Assembly: GCA_932294295.1 (NCBI GenBank)
Contig: OW028574.1
Coordinates: 8,814,215 to 8,878,214 of the forward strand
Reading direction: 5' to 3'
Source: Alitta virens
Taxonomy: Eukaryota > Annelida > Polychaeta > Phyllodocida > Nereididae
Length of the DNA stretch: 64,000 bases
Part shown: piece after piece, positions 36,061 to 51,000 of the stretch
How the letters are laid out: the number at the start of each line of letters is the position of its first letter
Position numbering within the stretch: position 1 is the stretch's first letter
The notes under the pieces: generated by a model
What the model was told of the DNA's origin: nothing
Databases searched by the model: none
What the model saw: the letters and a program-made list of their open reading frames with translations, nothing else
Program-made: the position numbers and the translations under genes

Positions 36061-39000
36061 GTTTTGAAATCGAGGCACAATTTTTACAATATGCCGAGCA
36101 AAATGCCAGACTCTGATGTGGATTCAGAGGTTGACGTTACCACGGATATGGAGGAGAGAGGAGCCAGCCGAGAGCAGGAGGAGGGAGGTGATGATGAAGA
36201 TGTTCTGACTGAGGAAGCAGAGGAGGACGAGGAAACTGAGTGAGTAACGGTCGTTGAAAAAATGGTGTATCCAATGTTACTTTGTGCAGCTGTCTTTTAT
36301 CATGGATGTTGTATTCTGTTCAGTTTGTGTATGTGTATTCTGTTCAGTTTGGCTGATGTCCGTAAGAGTTATTTTGAAATTGAAAGAACAGGAAGAGACA
36401 TACTGAATGCAATCATTACTTTGTTTTGATGATATGGATTAGTCTATGAATTCATGTGCTGTATATGTGCTCACTGTCAATACCGTTGACTGTGGTGAAA
36501 TGTTGCATTGTGCCGTTATCAAAATTTTACTCTTATTTATGTATAAAAGGTTTAGAAGTTACTATCATTTCCATAGCTTTTGTGAGTGCTGCACCACTGG
36601 GTTAATTGCCGTATGATAATTTGCATGGTTCGAGGCATTGTCATTTGGAATACTAGGTGCTGTCGATCTTCATCATGTTATGTGTTCAGTAAGTTAAAGT
36701 TTATGCAAATCTGATTGCTCTCAGGATAAACAGTCATAGATAGATATGAGTTTAACTGAGTTTCCAGGTGCATTTAGAAAGGACGGTTCAATTGCACCAG
36801 GGTTACATAAGATTACCAAACACAAGGACAGTGAGATGCAGACTGTGCACCCATGTGTATTTGTATATGTGTTCTGTAAATAGGTATGTCAAGTCCAGCC
36901 AGCCTCTCACATGTGTTTGGAGTATCAATGGGAAGATAGTCACATGATCAGGGCTCCCCTGTTCAGAAGGAAGAAGTTATTTATAGCCCGGGGTGCCCTA
37001 CTGTGCACTGGGCATCCTGCAACTGAATGATGTACTATTACATTTCAGTGTAGTAATACAGGAATTTGCATCCCTGGGGTTTCCTAAGGAACTTGCTTCT
37101 ATGGAAACTGAATTTTCCTTCAGAATATGCTAGCGGATGCAAAACTTCCATCGGGAGCAACTTGCAAATTCAATTTGCACTTTCTAGGAAACTGAATTTA
37201 AGACGGGCTCAGTTGCTGTACATATAGGTATTTTGTGACCTCAACATTGTCGGTAAAATTCATTCAAAATTCATTCATTCATTCTGTTTGCTGAAGACAG
37301 CAGGCAGATATTGTGGCTGGGTCTTGATAGGTCTATAATGAATATCATACAGGCAGGGCATTTTTTTATGGATGGTTTAGTGGTTAAGGCTTTTGCCAGC
37401 TGCTTCAGAAGGGCTGTTCAAATCCACTTAGTCATTCTTATCGGTTGGATGTCGTTCACGTGCTGTGGCGAGTGGCAGGAGCATACCCTTTCGTACTGCA
37501 CAGAGCACTCTACTAATCCTTAGTCAGTGTTAAAGATGAAGTAGCTTGAAAGAGGTTAATTAATGTTAATGGAAGAAGATCTATTTGGTAGTTTTAATTT
37601 TGAGGTGATGGAAAAATATGTAGAACTTACAGTTTTATATTGAACAGAATAAGTAAACCAAGATGGCTTCAATGAAAAAAAGGAATATTTATACAATTGC
37701 TTGCTGTGAGGTCTGCCATCAGCTTGTATGTTAAGGGAACTTTTGAAGATTTGTTTCAGTAGTTTAGGTGATCGTAAAGGCTCAGAATAACCTTGTGAAA
37801 GACAAGGGGGCTGCGTGTGTACGTTTGGAATTCCATAAGCACTCTGGTATTACCCCCGTTGACAGGTATCGAGAAAAATGCCAAAGGTAACGGACGATTC
37901 AACTTTCCCTCTGACCTTTCTATTAGTTCTAAGTCTGCGTCTTTCTCTTTTTTTGGATGATTTTCAGTCTTGGTGGAGAAGAATGAGTTTCTTTGGGGTT
38001 TGTTGTTGCTGAGGGGTGAGGCAATTCTATCAGTAAGACAATTTTGCAAGCTAGCCAGTAGCTACACTAGGATGGGGGCCTAGCTCAGTGGTAGCGCCTA
38101 GCTCAGTGGTAGTGCGCTGGGCTTCCAACCACTTGGATCCGGGTTCAATTCCCAGTCGAGCCTATGTTGGATGGCTGTTCCATCCTTCGTCTCATTGCCA
38201 TGGTCCCTACCTGTCCTAATTAGCCCATCAGGTGCAGAAATACAGGACGTAAAGCCCTAATCCACCTCCACCACAGCCAGTAGCTACACGTTAAGTGGGT
38301 TAGAACAGTATCATACTACATGACATTAATTATGTGCTAACTGAGTAGAAGACATCAATGATTGGTGAATGAACGGTAGAGAAAGACTGAGAGAATGAGA
38401 ATACATATGTCTGCTGATAATGTCAAATATTGTCATACACATTCGACATGCGAGACAGGAACTTTGCAAAATAGGCTGATATCATCAGATTAATGAAATC
38501 TATAGATGGGAATTATCTTGTTACGATTAATCTTTCATGTTTCATCATTCCTGCAATGAAGCTGGGTCCAAATGTTGTGCCAGAGTCTTAATTTCGAGAT
38601 GGTTTTGATTATAAAGAAAGCAAGGTTGACATATCTTAAAGAGAGGTTCCACTGTAATACTGATGTTCTGCACATCATCTGCACAAGATGTAGCCTTATT
38701 TTCGGCAAGGTCTACCAAGTTACATTGTGTTAAATGTCTTATCTTTATCGATATACCTTGCACCGTACCCTTGGGGCTATTGCAGATGTGTAGGCCATCC
38801 ATAGGCATTGCATTTATGGCCCTGAAACTAATTACCCCCATCTCTCCATCAGGTATACCTGTAATCACCCTCACCTGTGCGTAATACGTTTCACCCTACC
38901 CTCCATCATGTTCATGGGGTTAAGAGTGAAGAATTCCAGGTGTGTGGGGGGGGGGGGGGTGTTCCATGGTGCAGGGCACTGGCTTGGCTCTGATAGGGGT

Positions 39001-42000
39001 AATGGGTAAATTAGGTCATGGTTTAAGAATTAGGTCAACCCAGGTGATTTCAGGTCACTGATCAGAGAGGTTTCAGAAGCAGTCAACATCCAGAATTGTT
39101 TATCACAAAACAGCTTCCAAGAAATGCCAAGTAGCTGACATATGTTTAAGTTATCTTGATTCACAAAGAGCTATACATTTGTAGTTTGTTCTTTCACTTA
39201 GGTTATGGTATTCTGATCTATAGAGTTAAACTTTTGTAGAAAAGATGTGATTTATTGAAAAAAAAAAGCAAAAAAGTCAGGAGCGATTTATCGACTAGAG
39301 GTCTGCTTTCTCTCAGCATTGTTATAAATGGCCTGAGTTGTAATGAAAATGTAGCGTTTCTACACAGTCTATTCAATTCTAAAATGTAATGTGCATATTT
39401 TATATGGCGTTATGTGATATGATGCAGATACTTAATGAATTTAAAGCTTTTAGATTGTGTGAGTGTAGGGAATTGAATGCATTGGCCTACCTCTACCTCT
39501 ACATGATCTTGGCTGAACAATGCTGAATGGTAACATGAGAAAGCTCTTTAATAGTAGGGCATATTTATTATGAAGAAGTAATATATCATTGCTTTGTCTT
39601 GATTTATAGGTTTGTTTGTCCGTAGTCCTCACATGAGCACCCGCTTCGAATGCAACCTACTTCACTGGCCATTAATTCTGCTTCATTAGTGCCACGCTTA
39701 ATGTGACCTTGGCATGTCAAAGCATTGATCATTTACAGGTTCCTATGCTTAATTTAGAAACACCTGCACTGTAGTCTAAATATAGAGCTTCTCATTTACG
39801 CTTGATTAGGCTTTAGGAGTCTGCAGCTGGCAGAAGGTGCGAAGTGGAAAAGTTCGATACATACAGCGTAGAACATTTCTCTTGTAGAATCAGAATGGCA
39901 TATAATTAACATATATTAGACTATAGAATAATATAATTTATAGTTATTGTGATGCGGAGACACCCTAAAGACAAATAAATCGCTATCATGGATGTGTGAC
40001 TTAAAGATCCACAAATGTGTGTTAAAAATGATAGTAGGACATCCATGATGATGCAAGAACTTATTTTAGAGGGCTGCTCTAGAATAATAAGGTATTTAAA
40101 TAAGAATATTTCCACATTAAAACCACAACTCATTATTGAAGTCACAAAACTGTGAAGTAATCATTTTTACCTCACTGAGGTAGTTCTGTCTTCATTACTA
40201 TGATGCTGTATGTTTCTGATGCTGTATGGTTCTGCACTTGGTCATAATTTGAGATTGCTCAGAGATATTTCGCTGCCTCGCATGGTGGCCTGGTTTTTAT
40301 TGGTGTTATCTATCATTCTGCATCTTTTTACTGTGCTAAAGATAGGGAAAACGACGAAAAAATTAGATAGGCTACACATGAAGAAGCCATTTCTTTGTAG
40401 CCTATCAGTAAGGATTACATTATTGCAACTATTGAGTTACGATGCTCAATTTTTATGATACCTCAAGGAATTTTGTGTTTGCGTTGCCTGGTAATACTTC
40501 GCCCCGCAAGAACCTTGATATTTTATTTCAACATACAGAATGGCAAATCTGTCTTGTTTGTGTTTGCTCAAGATAAATAAATGAGTGTTGGATTATGCTG
40601 TGTTTATGCCACTTCTGCATCATCTGGTAGCTATCGACATGTTTTGGCTTTTGTTACATCTTTCATCTTTTTGTTAATGCGGAATATTGATCCAGCAGAA
40701 TCCGTTCAATGTTTGTGTTCGGAAAATGGATTTTCTGTTTTTCTGGTATCAAAACTAAAGAAACGTCGATGACAGCTGTTGGAAAATTCTGATCTTCATT
40801 ACTTATAAATATAAATATTTACTGGACTTTGATGTAACATTTGGATCTAATTTGAAGATCGAAAGCCATGGAGCATGCAGAAATGGATTCATCATTACAT
40901 TATTAGTCCTGAGATTATGTTATTAACTTCTAATTTATAGCGGAAAGTGGAAAAGTCATCGAGTGCTAGTAGTGGAATTAATTAAACGTCTATTCTTCCA
41001 TCATAGAGTCAAAGAAGTTTTTTGTACAATTATTCGCTATATAAATGGGAAGAAGAATCCTCTAACCACAAAAAAATGAGTGGTGGTGACTTATTGAGGA
41101 CATAAACAGAATTTGCTCAGTGTGTATTGCAAGTGAGAACAATCAACTATTATATGAACTAAGCTAACAGAAGAAGTGCATATTAGAGATCACTGTCTTG
41201 TGAATCAAGTGTGTGTACTCTGAAAAAAGCATGGGACGACACTGGCTGAGTATTCTGAGCACCAGTCCCAGGTGAGCCCCTGTGTATTGCATCATAGTAA
41301 CCCTGTGTTCTGCAGCGGATAGTTATCGCGCTACATTCGGTCCACAGGGTACATACACCTCTTCAATGTTTATGCATTCTTGCAATGGTGCATCTGATAA
41401 GTAGTAGTATATCCTTCAATCGTGGGATGTGAATATCGTAGCATATGCCATGCGTTTTGTGCTGAATAAAATCCCATTCGTATGTGGTATAATTCGATTC
41501 TGGTGTTCATTTGTTGGCGTGCTAAATAATCTCATTTATGTATGAAATGATGTCATTTGTGCCATTATATGGAGTTTTTTGTATTACATATTTTGGTATA
41601 TAAAAAAAATGGAAAGTCCAATTGGCTGGGAAATCCTGTTAACTGTGTTAATATGAGGGACTGAGAAATTCAATTTATTATTGTATGAAGATATGATGCA
41701 ATGTTAATAAGTTTTTGACTGGCTCCATGGTTATTTGAGTATTATATAACAAATAATAATTTTTATGCGCTCATCTTTTATTTTAACTACCAGATGCATC
41801 TGCATAAAGTTGATAACGGTAGCACGACTTTCTGTTGATATTGTTTTCAGGCAGAGCAGAGCTTCTTTATAACTGGCTACAGTGCTTGAGAGCCTTTTGG
41901 GGATTTAATCTTAGCTTGGTGCTGTTTTGAGGCCTTATCAGTCATTATTATTTGTGTCCGATTGCTGCTTGTGCAGACTGTAACCTAAGATAATTTAGTA

Positions 42001-45000
42001 AAGTGCAATTCTGTAAATACTCTATGGTTTGCACATATATACAGTTACCAGGCATGAGAGGCTTAAACAGTACACAGTATAATTATTATAATAGCCATGT
42101 TTAGATGAATATTTCAGTGCTGAGGCAAGTAAAATACCCCACCCATAGTGTAAATGTATGAGGTTTTGGGTAACATGGGATGACTCCTCTCTCTCAACTC
42201 ATCAGTCAGCCCTCGTGAGTGGCAAGAATTTGCCTTGGAGGGCTGCACTTCCCATATTTATCAGTTTATTGTCATGTGTATGGTCCTAGCTCACACTGTC
42301 TTTATTTCTTTGCAGCGAGCAGCCGAATGTTGTGTGGTCAGGCTATGGCAAACGCATCCCCATCATGATATTCAAAGCCGAGGCCTTGGTTTCCAAACAT
42401 AAAGACCACAAAAATGTCGGAGGTAAGCTCCCTGAAGATGTTTTACATCAAGGCCAAGGATGCTTTGAAGTAAATCTTCTGTTAGCCATGTGTTGCAGTG
42501 TTTGAGTCAATTATCAAATCTGTAAGAAAAAGCTTTGAAAAAAGATCATCATGTTATTTGCTTTGACATGAACGGCAGCTGCTGGTTCATATTTTGATGA
42601 CAAGTAATAAGATCATGCTCCTATAAATATAATTACAAATTTAATAGATTCAGATACATCATATGTGATACAAATTAGCTTGTTATATGTCAAGCGGCAG
42701 TGAGGAATCTCTTTCTTGAACGGGCGCTAAACGAACTATTTATTTATATGTATTCTGTACTGTTTATATATTTATATTTTTTCTTTGTGTTTTCCAGAGA
42801 AATATCATATGGCTTACAAAATGGTTAAAACAGAATGCAAACTTATCCGTTCCGTCTTGCATTCCCATGGGTTCAAAGAGGTGTGTAATATATCATGATA
42901 CGAATATAAAGTATGGATATAATAATGTATAGATATTTATGGTGATGGAAGTGATGTACTTGCACTGTTTGTTTTGTTTGTAGGTCCATCCAAACAGTAA
43001 TGAATTCAACGTAATGTGGACGGGATCTCATTTAAAACCTTACACGTTACGAGGTCTACAGGAGTTCCAAAAGGTCAATCACTTTCCCAGGTATGTCATG
43101 GTGCTGCCAGGTGTTGCTACTTCTGCTACTTTGGATTTTATTACAATGTTTTTTGCGCCTACTGCGTTATGGTTGGTCGTCAAATTTCTGAGTGTGTGGT
43201 CATAAAAGCAGTGTTATGAGAAGAACAGATGTAAATGTGTTCTACAGCAATGATGAAACATTTTTTTGGTTAAATTGCATCATGAATAAAGACAAAGTAG
43301 TGTCTTATTTTCTGTAAAATATCGTAGAACTTATTACTAATTAAAATATTGTGAAACTTCTTAAATTTAGGGTCACACAACTTAATTTGAAATTGTGTCC
43401 ATCTTGGCGTGACATAGTCTTAGAATGTCGAACCATGAATCTTCATGATTGCAACGAGAAAATTTAATATTGTATTTCATTATTTTTATCAAGAAAATTG
43501 CTCTGAATTTGCTGTTAATTTCTCCTGCGTAATCCTCTACAGATGTTATGAAATTACGCGGAAAGATCGACTCTACAAGAATGTACAAAGAATGCAACAA
43601 ACAAAAGGTTTTAGGAATTTTGACTTCGTGCCTCAAAGCTTTATCATTCCCGGTGAATTCCAAGAGTACTGCAGTAAGTTGCGATTCATTTTATTGTGGT
43701 AGATTCACCTTGAGTAATAATTAAAGTAATCTGGATAGGTTGAATATTTAAGATCAAATCTGCTGAGTTATTGCCCTGGATCTTACAAAATACTTTAATT
43801 CCAGGTGCTTACCTCAAAGACAAAGGTCCATGGATCGTAAAACCAGTTGCCTCATCAAGAGGACGAGGGATCTTTCTAGTCAATCATGTAAGTATCTCTC
43901 TAAAACTTATTGATTTCTCAACTTAATTGAAATGATTTATGGGCATTGCTCATCAGTATTGCTTCCATATGATAAATATGTATATAATACTTAAATGGAG
44001 AAGCGCAAGCTCACTTGAGGCATTGTAGTAGACAGAGCAAAATGTTATCCCTCGGTTAAAGCTTAATCGATGAGTGACGGTTTGTTATTTGGTCATGTAT
44101 TCTTTCCATTTACAGCCAGAACAAGTTCCCCTGGATGAAAAGATGATTGTTTCCAAATATCTCCCAAATCCTCTTCTAATCGACGGTATGTGACCTTTGT
44201 TTTATGAGATGAATTTGGAACTTTTATGGATCTTGTTAATCACCTGTCTCAAACAAAAGAGAACATAAGAAAATGTTTATTCAGCTGATCAAACAACAAA
44301 GTAACTTTTATTCAGAATCAACAAAGTAACTTTTATTCAGAAATCATACAAGCATTCATCAGTGGCGTCAGACCAAGTTTATAGAATACTCATTAACATA
44401 ATATCGCTAGTCTCATCAATGACATTACTAGTTGTAGCCCTCTAGTGGATTATACGTGCACTACTCGAACAGTTAGCACATCAGTTTTGTAATGAATATT
44501 AGTTATATAGACAACCATGAATAAATGACAATTATTTTCTTGCAGGGTTTAAATTTGACATTCGATTGTACGTGGCTGTGACGTCTTATGATCCCCTAGT
44601 TGTGTATTTGTATGAGGAGGGACTTGTCAGGTGGGTCTTCTAATGCCTTTATCCTGATTTTAATGACATTTTTAACATTTACGGGTCCTGATTATGTCCC
44701 GATTGTAATTGATTAAATATTTAATTATTTTTATAGGTGGTATGAACTTAACAGTAATGATAAATCAACTTGTTTAGCTCTGATTGCTCTGTTGTAATAG
44801 CGTGGGGTTGTAATACCGTGAGATTGTAATACAGTGATTGCCTCCTAATCATGTGCCAGTATATTAAAATCTGCCAGCAACACAGATTTTTTATGATGAA
44901 CAAGGTAAATGCTAATTCTCAACAGAGGGCAGCACCTGTCAGTTATTAGCTCTGCCCACGGAGTGGGCAGAGGTTTTGTTAGTACATCGATCTCGCGAGA

Positions 45001-48000
45001 TGACGTCGCCTTAGGGCAAAACTGTACGATCTGTCATAACACAACTTACATGGCGTCTTCCGCTACATCCCGTGGTTTAACGCTACATATTACCCTTTTA
45101 CATGCTCCTATTGCTATTCAGCGTAACTAGATTACTATTACGAGGGATTTTAACTTATTTTCTGTTATATTTTCAATCTAAAGGTTTGCGACAGTGAAAT
45201 ATGAGAAGAATAATAGGAACATTCGAAATCAGTGTATGCACCTGACGAATTACAGTGTTAACAAGAAGAATGCAGAATATGTCAAGTAAGTGGCCATTTC
45301 ATCCATGATATGCTGTTCAGATTACGAACCTAAATGATACCAAATTACCAATAAATTAAAAGAAAACATAGAGTTGACAAATTAAAGTGCATTGTTATTG
45401 TGGCAGCATCTTGCATAAGCAAGGGCTTTTTTTTATATGATTATATGATAAATATCTTTTTAATCAGGAATGATGATCCTGATGTTGAAGATTACGGGAA
45501 CAAATGGTCCTTAGGAGCGTTACTAAGATACTTGAGATCAGAGGGAAGAGACACTACAGGTAATTTAAGAAATTCATGCAGTGTGAATGAGCTCAACCAA
45601 CTGAAACTAACGTTTTGTGTTTGTTAATGATTAACTAAGAACTCAGAACTAATGGCAAATATATAGAGCATATGTACATTATAATACAAGGAAAAGGTGT
45701 TTTTATATACAAGAAAATCGTGGGTGTTTTTACAGCTGTGAATATTGGGTTTTTTTACAGCAGTGAATATACATATCTGTAAAATGATTTTTTAAGTTAT
45801 TCTCTATCAGGAATTCTTAATGCAAGTGAATTATGCAGTAGCATCACTATGATTGCCAACCGCAAAATTCAGCAGCCTAAGATTTGTGTCTTTATCACAA
45901 GTTTATCACGTTGTCCTTGTTTTGCCGTTTTCAGCTTTAATGATGAGAGTTGAAGATGTAATCATCAAAACCCTCCTGTCAGCCGAGCTTCCAATCGCCA
46001 CCGCTTGCAAAATGTTCATGCCCTACCGAGGAAACTGCTTCGAGGTTTATGGGTTCGACATCTTGTTGGACGACAATCTCCGACCTTGGGTGCTGGAGGT
46101 CAACCTCTCACCCTCTCTTGCCTGGTAAATGATGCATTCTAGTCTATATTATTATCGAAAATTTTATAGATCCTAGTGAATTTATAATCATTGACGATGA
46201 AATACTATATCACAAGAAGTTAGTAATGTAATTCATGAAACTGTTATCTGGATTTGTAGTTTTGTGTGTTTTTATTTGCAGTGATTCTCCTCTTGACTTG
46301 AAAATAAAATCAAACATGATGTCGGATCTGTTTAGTCTCACTGGTAAGACAATTTTACAGCTGTTTGACTTTTAATTTATTGATGTATTGTAATATATTG
46401 TATGTATGATATTGTATGTATATTGAGAAGGTGGCTCAGGCTGTGTGAGCTGTTTTCCATTGAAGCCCCTTGCAATATAAAATGACCAATCTCAAATATA
46501 ATCTTAAAACATTTAAGTTAATTAAGAGCATAATATTTCAAGTCTTTACAAGTAATATTTGCCCTTTTTAGGCATAATCTGCCATGATCCACTCGTGAAA
46601 AAGACCCCAGTGATGAGACGATACCAGGATGTGATACTAGCGAATGGGAGAAGGGCACAGGTTAGATTGCAATTAAGCATTTCGATTAATTTTGTGCTAA
46701 TAGGAAATGCACCAGTTGCATTTGTTTATTATGCAATGTTTTTAGCTAATGAGAGATTTTTTTTATTATTAAATCTATTTATTAATAAACTGCACAAGTT
46801 GTATTCCTTGACTCTGTCGTAGTTGATCACTAATATCTAGTTGATGCACACTGTATATAGTGCAACTGATTTCTATATATGGACCTTCATATTTTTATGT
46901 GATTCACTCATTTACTCTTTGTTTAGTTAGCAAAAGTTTTACCAATTTAACTTATTACATAGATCGTTTGATTGCAATTATATCAATGATTACGCACAAA
47001 TCTTGATTTTGCTAATAGAGTGTCCTCCTTACTCTGAGTGTGTTAATTATTTTAGACGTGTGACTGATCTAGAATTTTTCTTACTCGTGTGTACATATTT
47101 CAGTCTGCTAAAGTCCGATATTCGCCTGCTTGTAATAATATGGTAAGTTTAGAGTTTCCTTTGATTCACTGCTTTTAATTAAAATGAAATGTGTGCAAGT
47201 TCAAATGTAACTTATTCAAATATTAATATCCTAATTTTGTGTGTTACACCTCACGTTTATGTTACAAATATTTATTTCCTTGTGTGTGCAATTAAACTCG
47301 TTTATTATAAAATGGTTGCAGCTGCTGAAAGTTTAACATTTTGAGATAGATTATATATAAATGAGAATACATTTGCTGCAAATGCATCTTTCGTGAACAG
47401 CAGAATGTCCTGCATGAGTGCGACGTAATATTCAGCAATAGTGGATTTTCACGGAAGGTTCGCTCTATTTCCACAAGGTGGCTACGACAGAATACTGCAA
47501 TTATATGGGCTGAAAAAGTTCCCGCCCTTGGCTGTGATTGGTTGTAGCAAAGTGCATCCTAGCAGCAGTATTTTTAGTGCATTTTAATGTGTATTTGAGA
47601 TCTCATCGTTGAATTGCTTTCTGTTATTTCCCCGAGAAAATAATATTGATGGAATCAGTTAGCTATTATCTACTATGTCTGAAAAGCAAAATGAGTAAAA
47701 GGAGAAGAAAGACTTATGTCTTGCTGTTAGGCCTACCCAAGGATAGTTCAAGGATAGAGTTACGTTATTGTAAGATTTTGATGCATTGATTGTGTTTTAC
47801 AAATCAAGGCCGAAAAACAAAGTTTCATTGTTGCCATTTAATTATAAACGTGTTTTGTTGTAATCACTGTCTATGAAATATCTAATGCCATCACTTTAAT
47901 ATATGTTCCTTAGTTTTCTAATCATTTCTTTCTTTATTCTCTGTGTGATAGTGGAAAAAATACATACCCAAGAACAAACAGGTGTGTACGTACTATAGGA

Positions 48001-51000
48001 ATAAACTGTAAATTAAGCGGGTTTTGGTGCCTGGCGTGGGATAGTTCATAAGGAAGTTGTAGACTAACATCTATAAGCGTGAATTGCTGCTAACATATGT
48101 GTCAATTGCCTTTAATGTCTTTTTTTCCAGTAGATTTGCGCATTTACTGTCATTCACCTTTTTTTAGATTTCTTTAATGTAAGTTGTTTCGTAATGCCTA
48201 ATGGCATGGTTATTTTTAGTAGCAGTTTTCTTTTCTTTTGGGGTAAGATTGAAATAATTTATGGCATACATAGTACAATTGCAAGCTATCCTAACATTCG
48301 GCTGGAGTGTGGTATGTTAGAATTTGCAAAAAATTAGCTGGAACGTAGAAATTATTCCTATCAATATAATATACATGATTGATACTTTTTTGAAACTTTA
48401 TTGCATGGTAAATTACAATGATATGAAACTGACTCGGTGTGGATGCATGCTTAATTGCTGTGACGTTTATGTGTGTAAGTGGAACTCTCCAATGGATATT
48501 TTCCAGAACGTTAATACAATGCTCTTTCTTTCAGCGAGGGCGTCCAGCTACTGCAGCGAACGGCAGAATGTCCTACACGAATGCTCGGAGTAACGCTGCT
48601 CAGGCGTCGGGCACGGGATTGACGGGAGAAGAAATTAGAATTGTACGGCGAACGAAGGAAGAGTTCATGCGAAGAGGAGGCTTTGTTCGGATATTTCCTA
48701 CTCCTGATTCTTGGGAGCTTTATGGGTGAGTATTATTATTTAAAATTTAGGTAAAAGTGCAGTATAGCGGACCCAGATTTATGACCATATGTAACAAGCC
48801 TCATTGCCAGGCCTATGACATAAAATGCTTGAAATGTAATTATGACGTCACAAACTAATGTAGTTATGATGGCGGTTTCATCTTCACGGTAAAGACAGCT
48901 TTTATTTTTGCTTTTTCTTGGGGGCTACTGCCCCCAAACCCCTGCTTATCTACACCAAATGTTATTTTAATTGTGCAAGAACTTAAAACTTGGATTTTTA
49001 ATGGCCGCCAAATATGGGCATAAATTTGGCCCGCTATACTGCACTAAACCCAAAATTTATTTTACTGAAAATGTGAATGAAAGTTTAGCTTTTGAAAGTT
49101 AAGATTAGGTTATGACATACGTATGGTGATAATAAATGAAAGATTTTGTGTCACATAATCAAACTTTTGGACAACACAAAGCTGTTAAAAAGGTATAATT
49201 TTGACATGTTATTTTAAGTTGTTACATCAGGACCTGATTGTGCTTTACTTTCAGTTCATACTTCGAGTCAAGTTCTTCTAACAACTTCATGCTGTATTCC
49301 CAGCTATTTCCAGACAGGTATGTATCCCTATTGGTATTTAATCAAATCACCTTGGTACGTGATAAGACGTCAATTAAATTGCTATAATTAATAAGGTATT
49401 TTTGTCACAAATGACGCTATCTGTCCGCAGTTTGCATACATCGTACAGACTGCAAGTGCGGACAGTTTGGTAAATTATAAGTTTAATAACAGAGCTCAGG
49501 TGAACAGTGTTGTGCTAATCTAATTGCTAACAATAATTATGTCATCATGCATTCTCTACTTACAACTGGTGAATCTTGATAACCATGCACCATTTATTCA
49601 TTGGTTGGTAAATGCAATTAATAACTCATGGAGCATTTGTATAACAGGGTTGATGACTCTATCCTGGGTGTCCTCAATCTTATTGATGGACAAAATGTAT
49701 TTTTCATTTCAGGGCAAGGTCATTATCAGCCAAACCTTCCTCCGCAGCTCACAACAGCCTTGCAGCCAAGACGAAGTAATATTTATAGCATATTCATTAT
49801 TTTGTGTTTTTAGATTTGAGAATTTATCAAGTAAAAGTCCTTGTTGTTTTTTTAATTTGAAATTAAAGCAGAGCAAGGTATTTAATCAGTGTAACAACAT
49901 TAAGAACTTTTGAGAAACAAAGTTAAATCTGAGTATTCCAGAAGCATTTTTTGTGCTATTATATTGAATATGAATATACTATATATTGTATTGTCAGGTT
50001 ACATTTGTTATTGGTTATTGTCTATAACTAAAGATATTTGAGTTTAACCTTCAATATTTACTGAAGATTCCATCTTGGTTGATATTTTGTTCATTCATAG
50101 ATTTAACAAGAATTTTTGGTATGAATTTTTGGTATGATTTCAGGAGTGTCCAACTTCATAGCTCACAGCACCCTCAGCTTCACATCTCTCGGGTGAGTTG
50201 CAAAAGAGTTTTCGTGATTTTGTGGTTGATATTGTATGTCCTGGTTTACATGTGCTTTTCTGTCAGTTAATGTTTTATTACTTGATTGATTGATTGATTG
50301 ATTGATTGATTCCAAAGAGTTCAGGTAAGGCACCCCGTTTACTGTTGCCTGTGAATGGGAAAGAGGAGGGTGGTGAACCACTGCAGGTATCAGATCAATC
50401 AGTTTGTTAAACAAATAACATATATCTCCTTTCATGACAGATGGAGGAGACCATGGCCCATGTGCTGAACAGATCGCTTCAATACGAACGCAAACTCAGC
50501 TCAATCGGCCAAAGACAACATCGAGACAAGCTACCCATGTATCGCGGTCTTCCTGAGGGTGCATCTGTGACATCGAGTAAGTTCAAAGTGCAATGGATGG
50601 CAACTGTAATCTTAAATTGTTTTGCATTTTCTAAATTTAGTAATGCTAAAGAATGCGCCTTGAGCAAGACAGCACTCTTCAGAATGTAATATGTAGTCTA
50701 GAATTAATTTCATACACAAGTTGATACAATAGTTCAGAAAATCACATGCTCATGAGGGCACCTGCTCAGTTTTGCCTCATTGCTATTTATTTGTTAGGAT
50801 GACTTGCTGCTAGAGACAGGCATTATTGATGATATGAAAAGGCTTAAAGTCTTTCACGTTACACTGCTTGAATCTTCCTCATAGGTAGAATCTTTCATTG
50901 GCCAGCATGGACACTGAAGTTTGTTGTTTTATATTATCAGGTGTTTCACAAAGCAGCACCATAGTTCAAGGTATTCCTGAAGTACGTGCGAAAGAAAATC

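Larger units (their letters stand above)
36240..42315 (+). other. TTLL5 intron 1 (6.1 kb)
   Basis: The frame crosses this intron directly (phase 2 to phase 2), so no coding exon is required. It contains a SINE-B copy (38073-38276), an open minus-strand frame (38545-38883) and a SINE-A 3' fragment ending just before exon 2 (42115-42262). The rest is AT-rich, with no structure I recognise. Confidence 0.65.
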
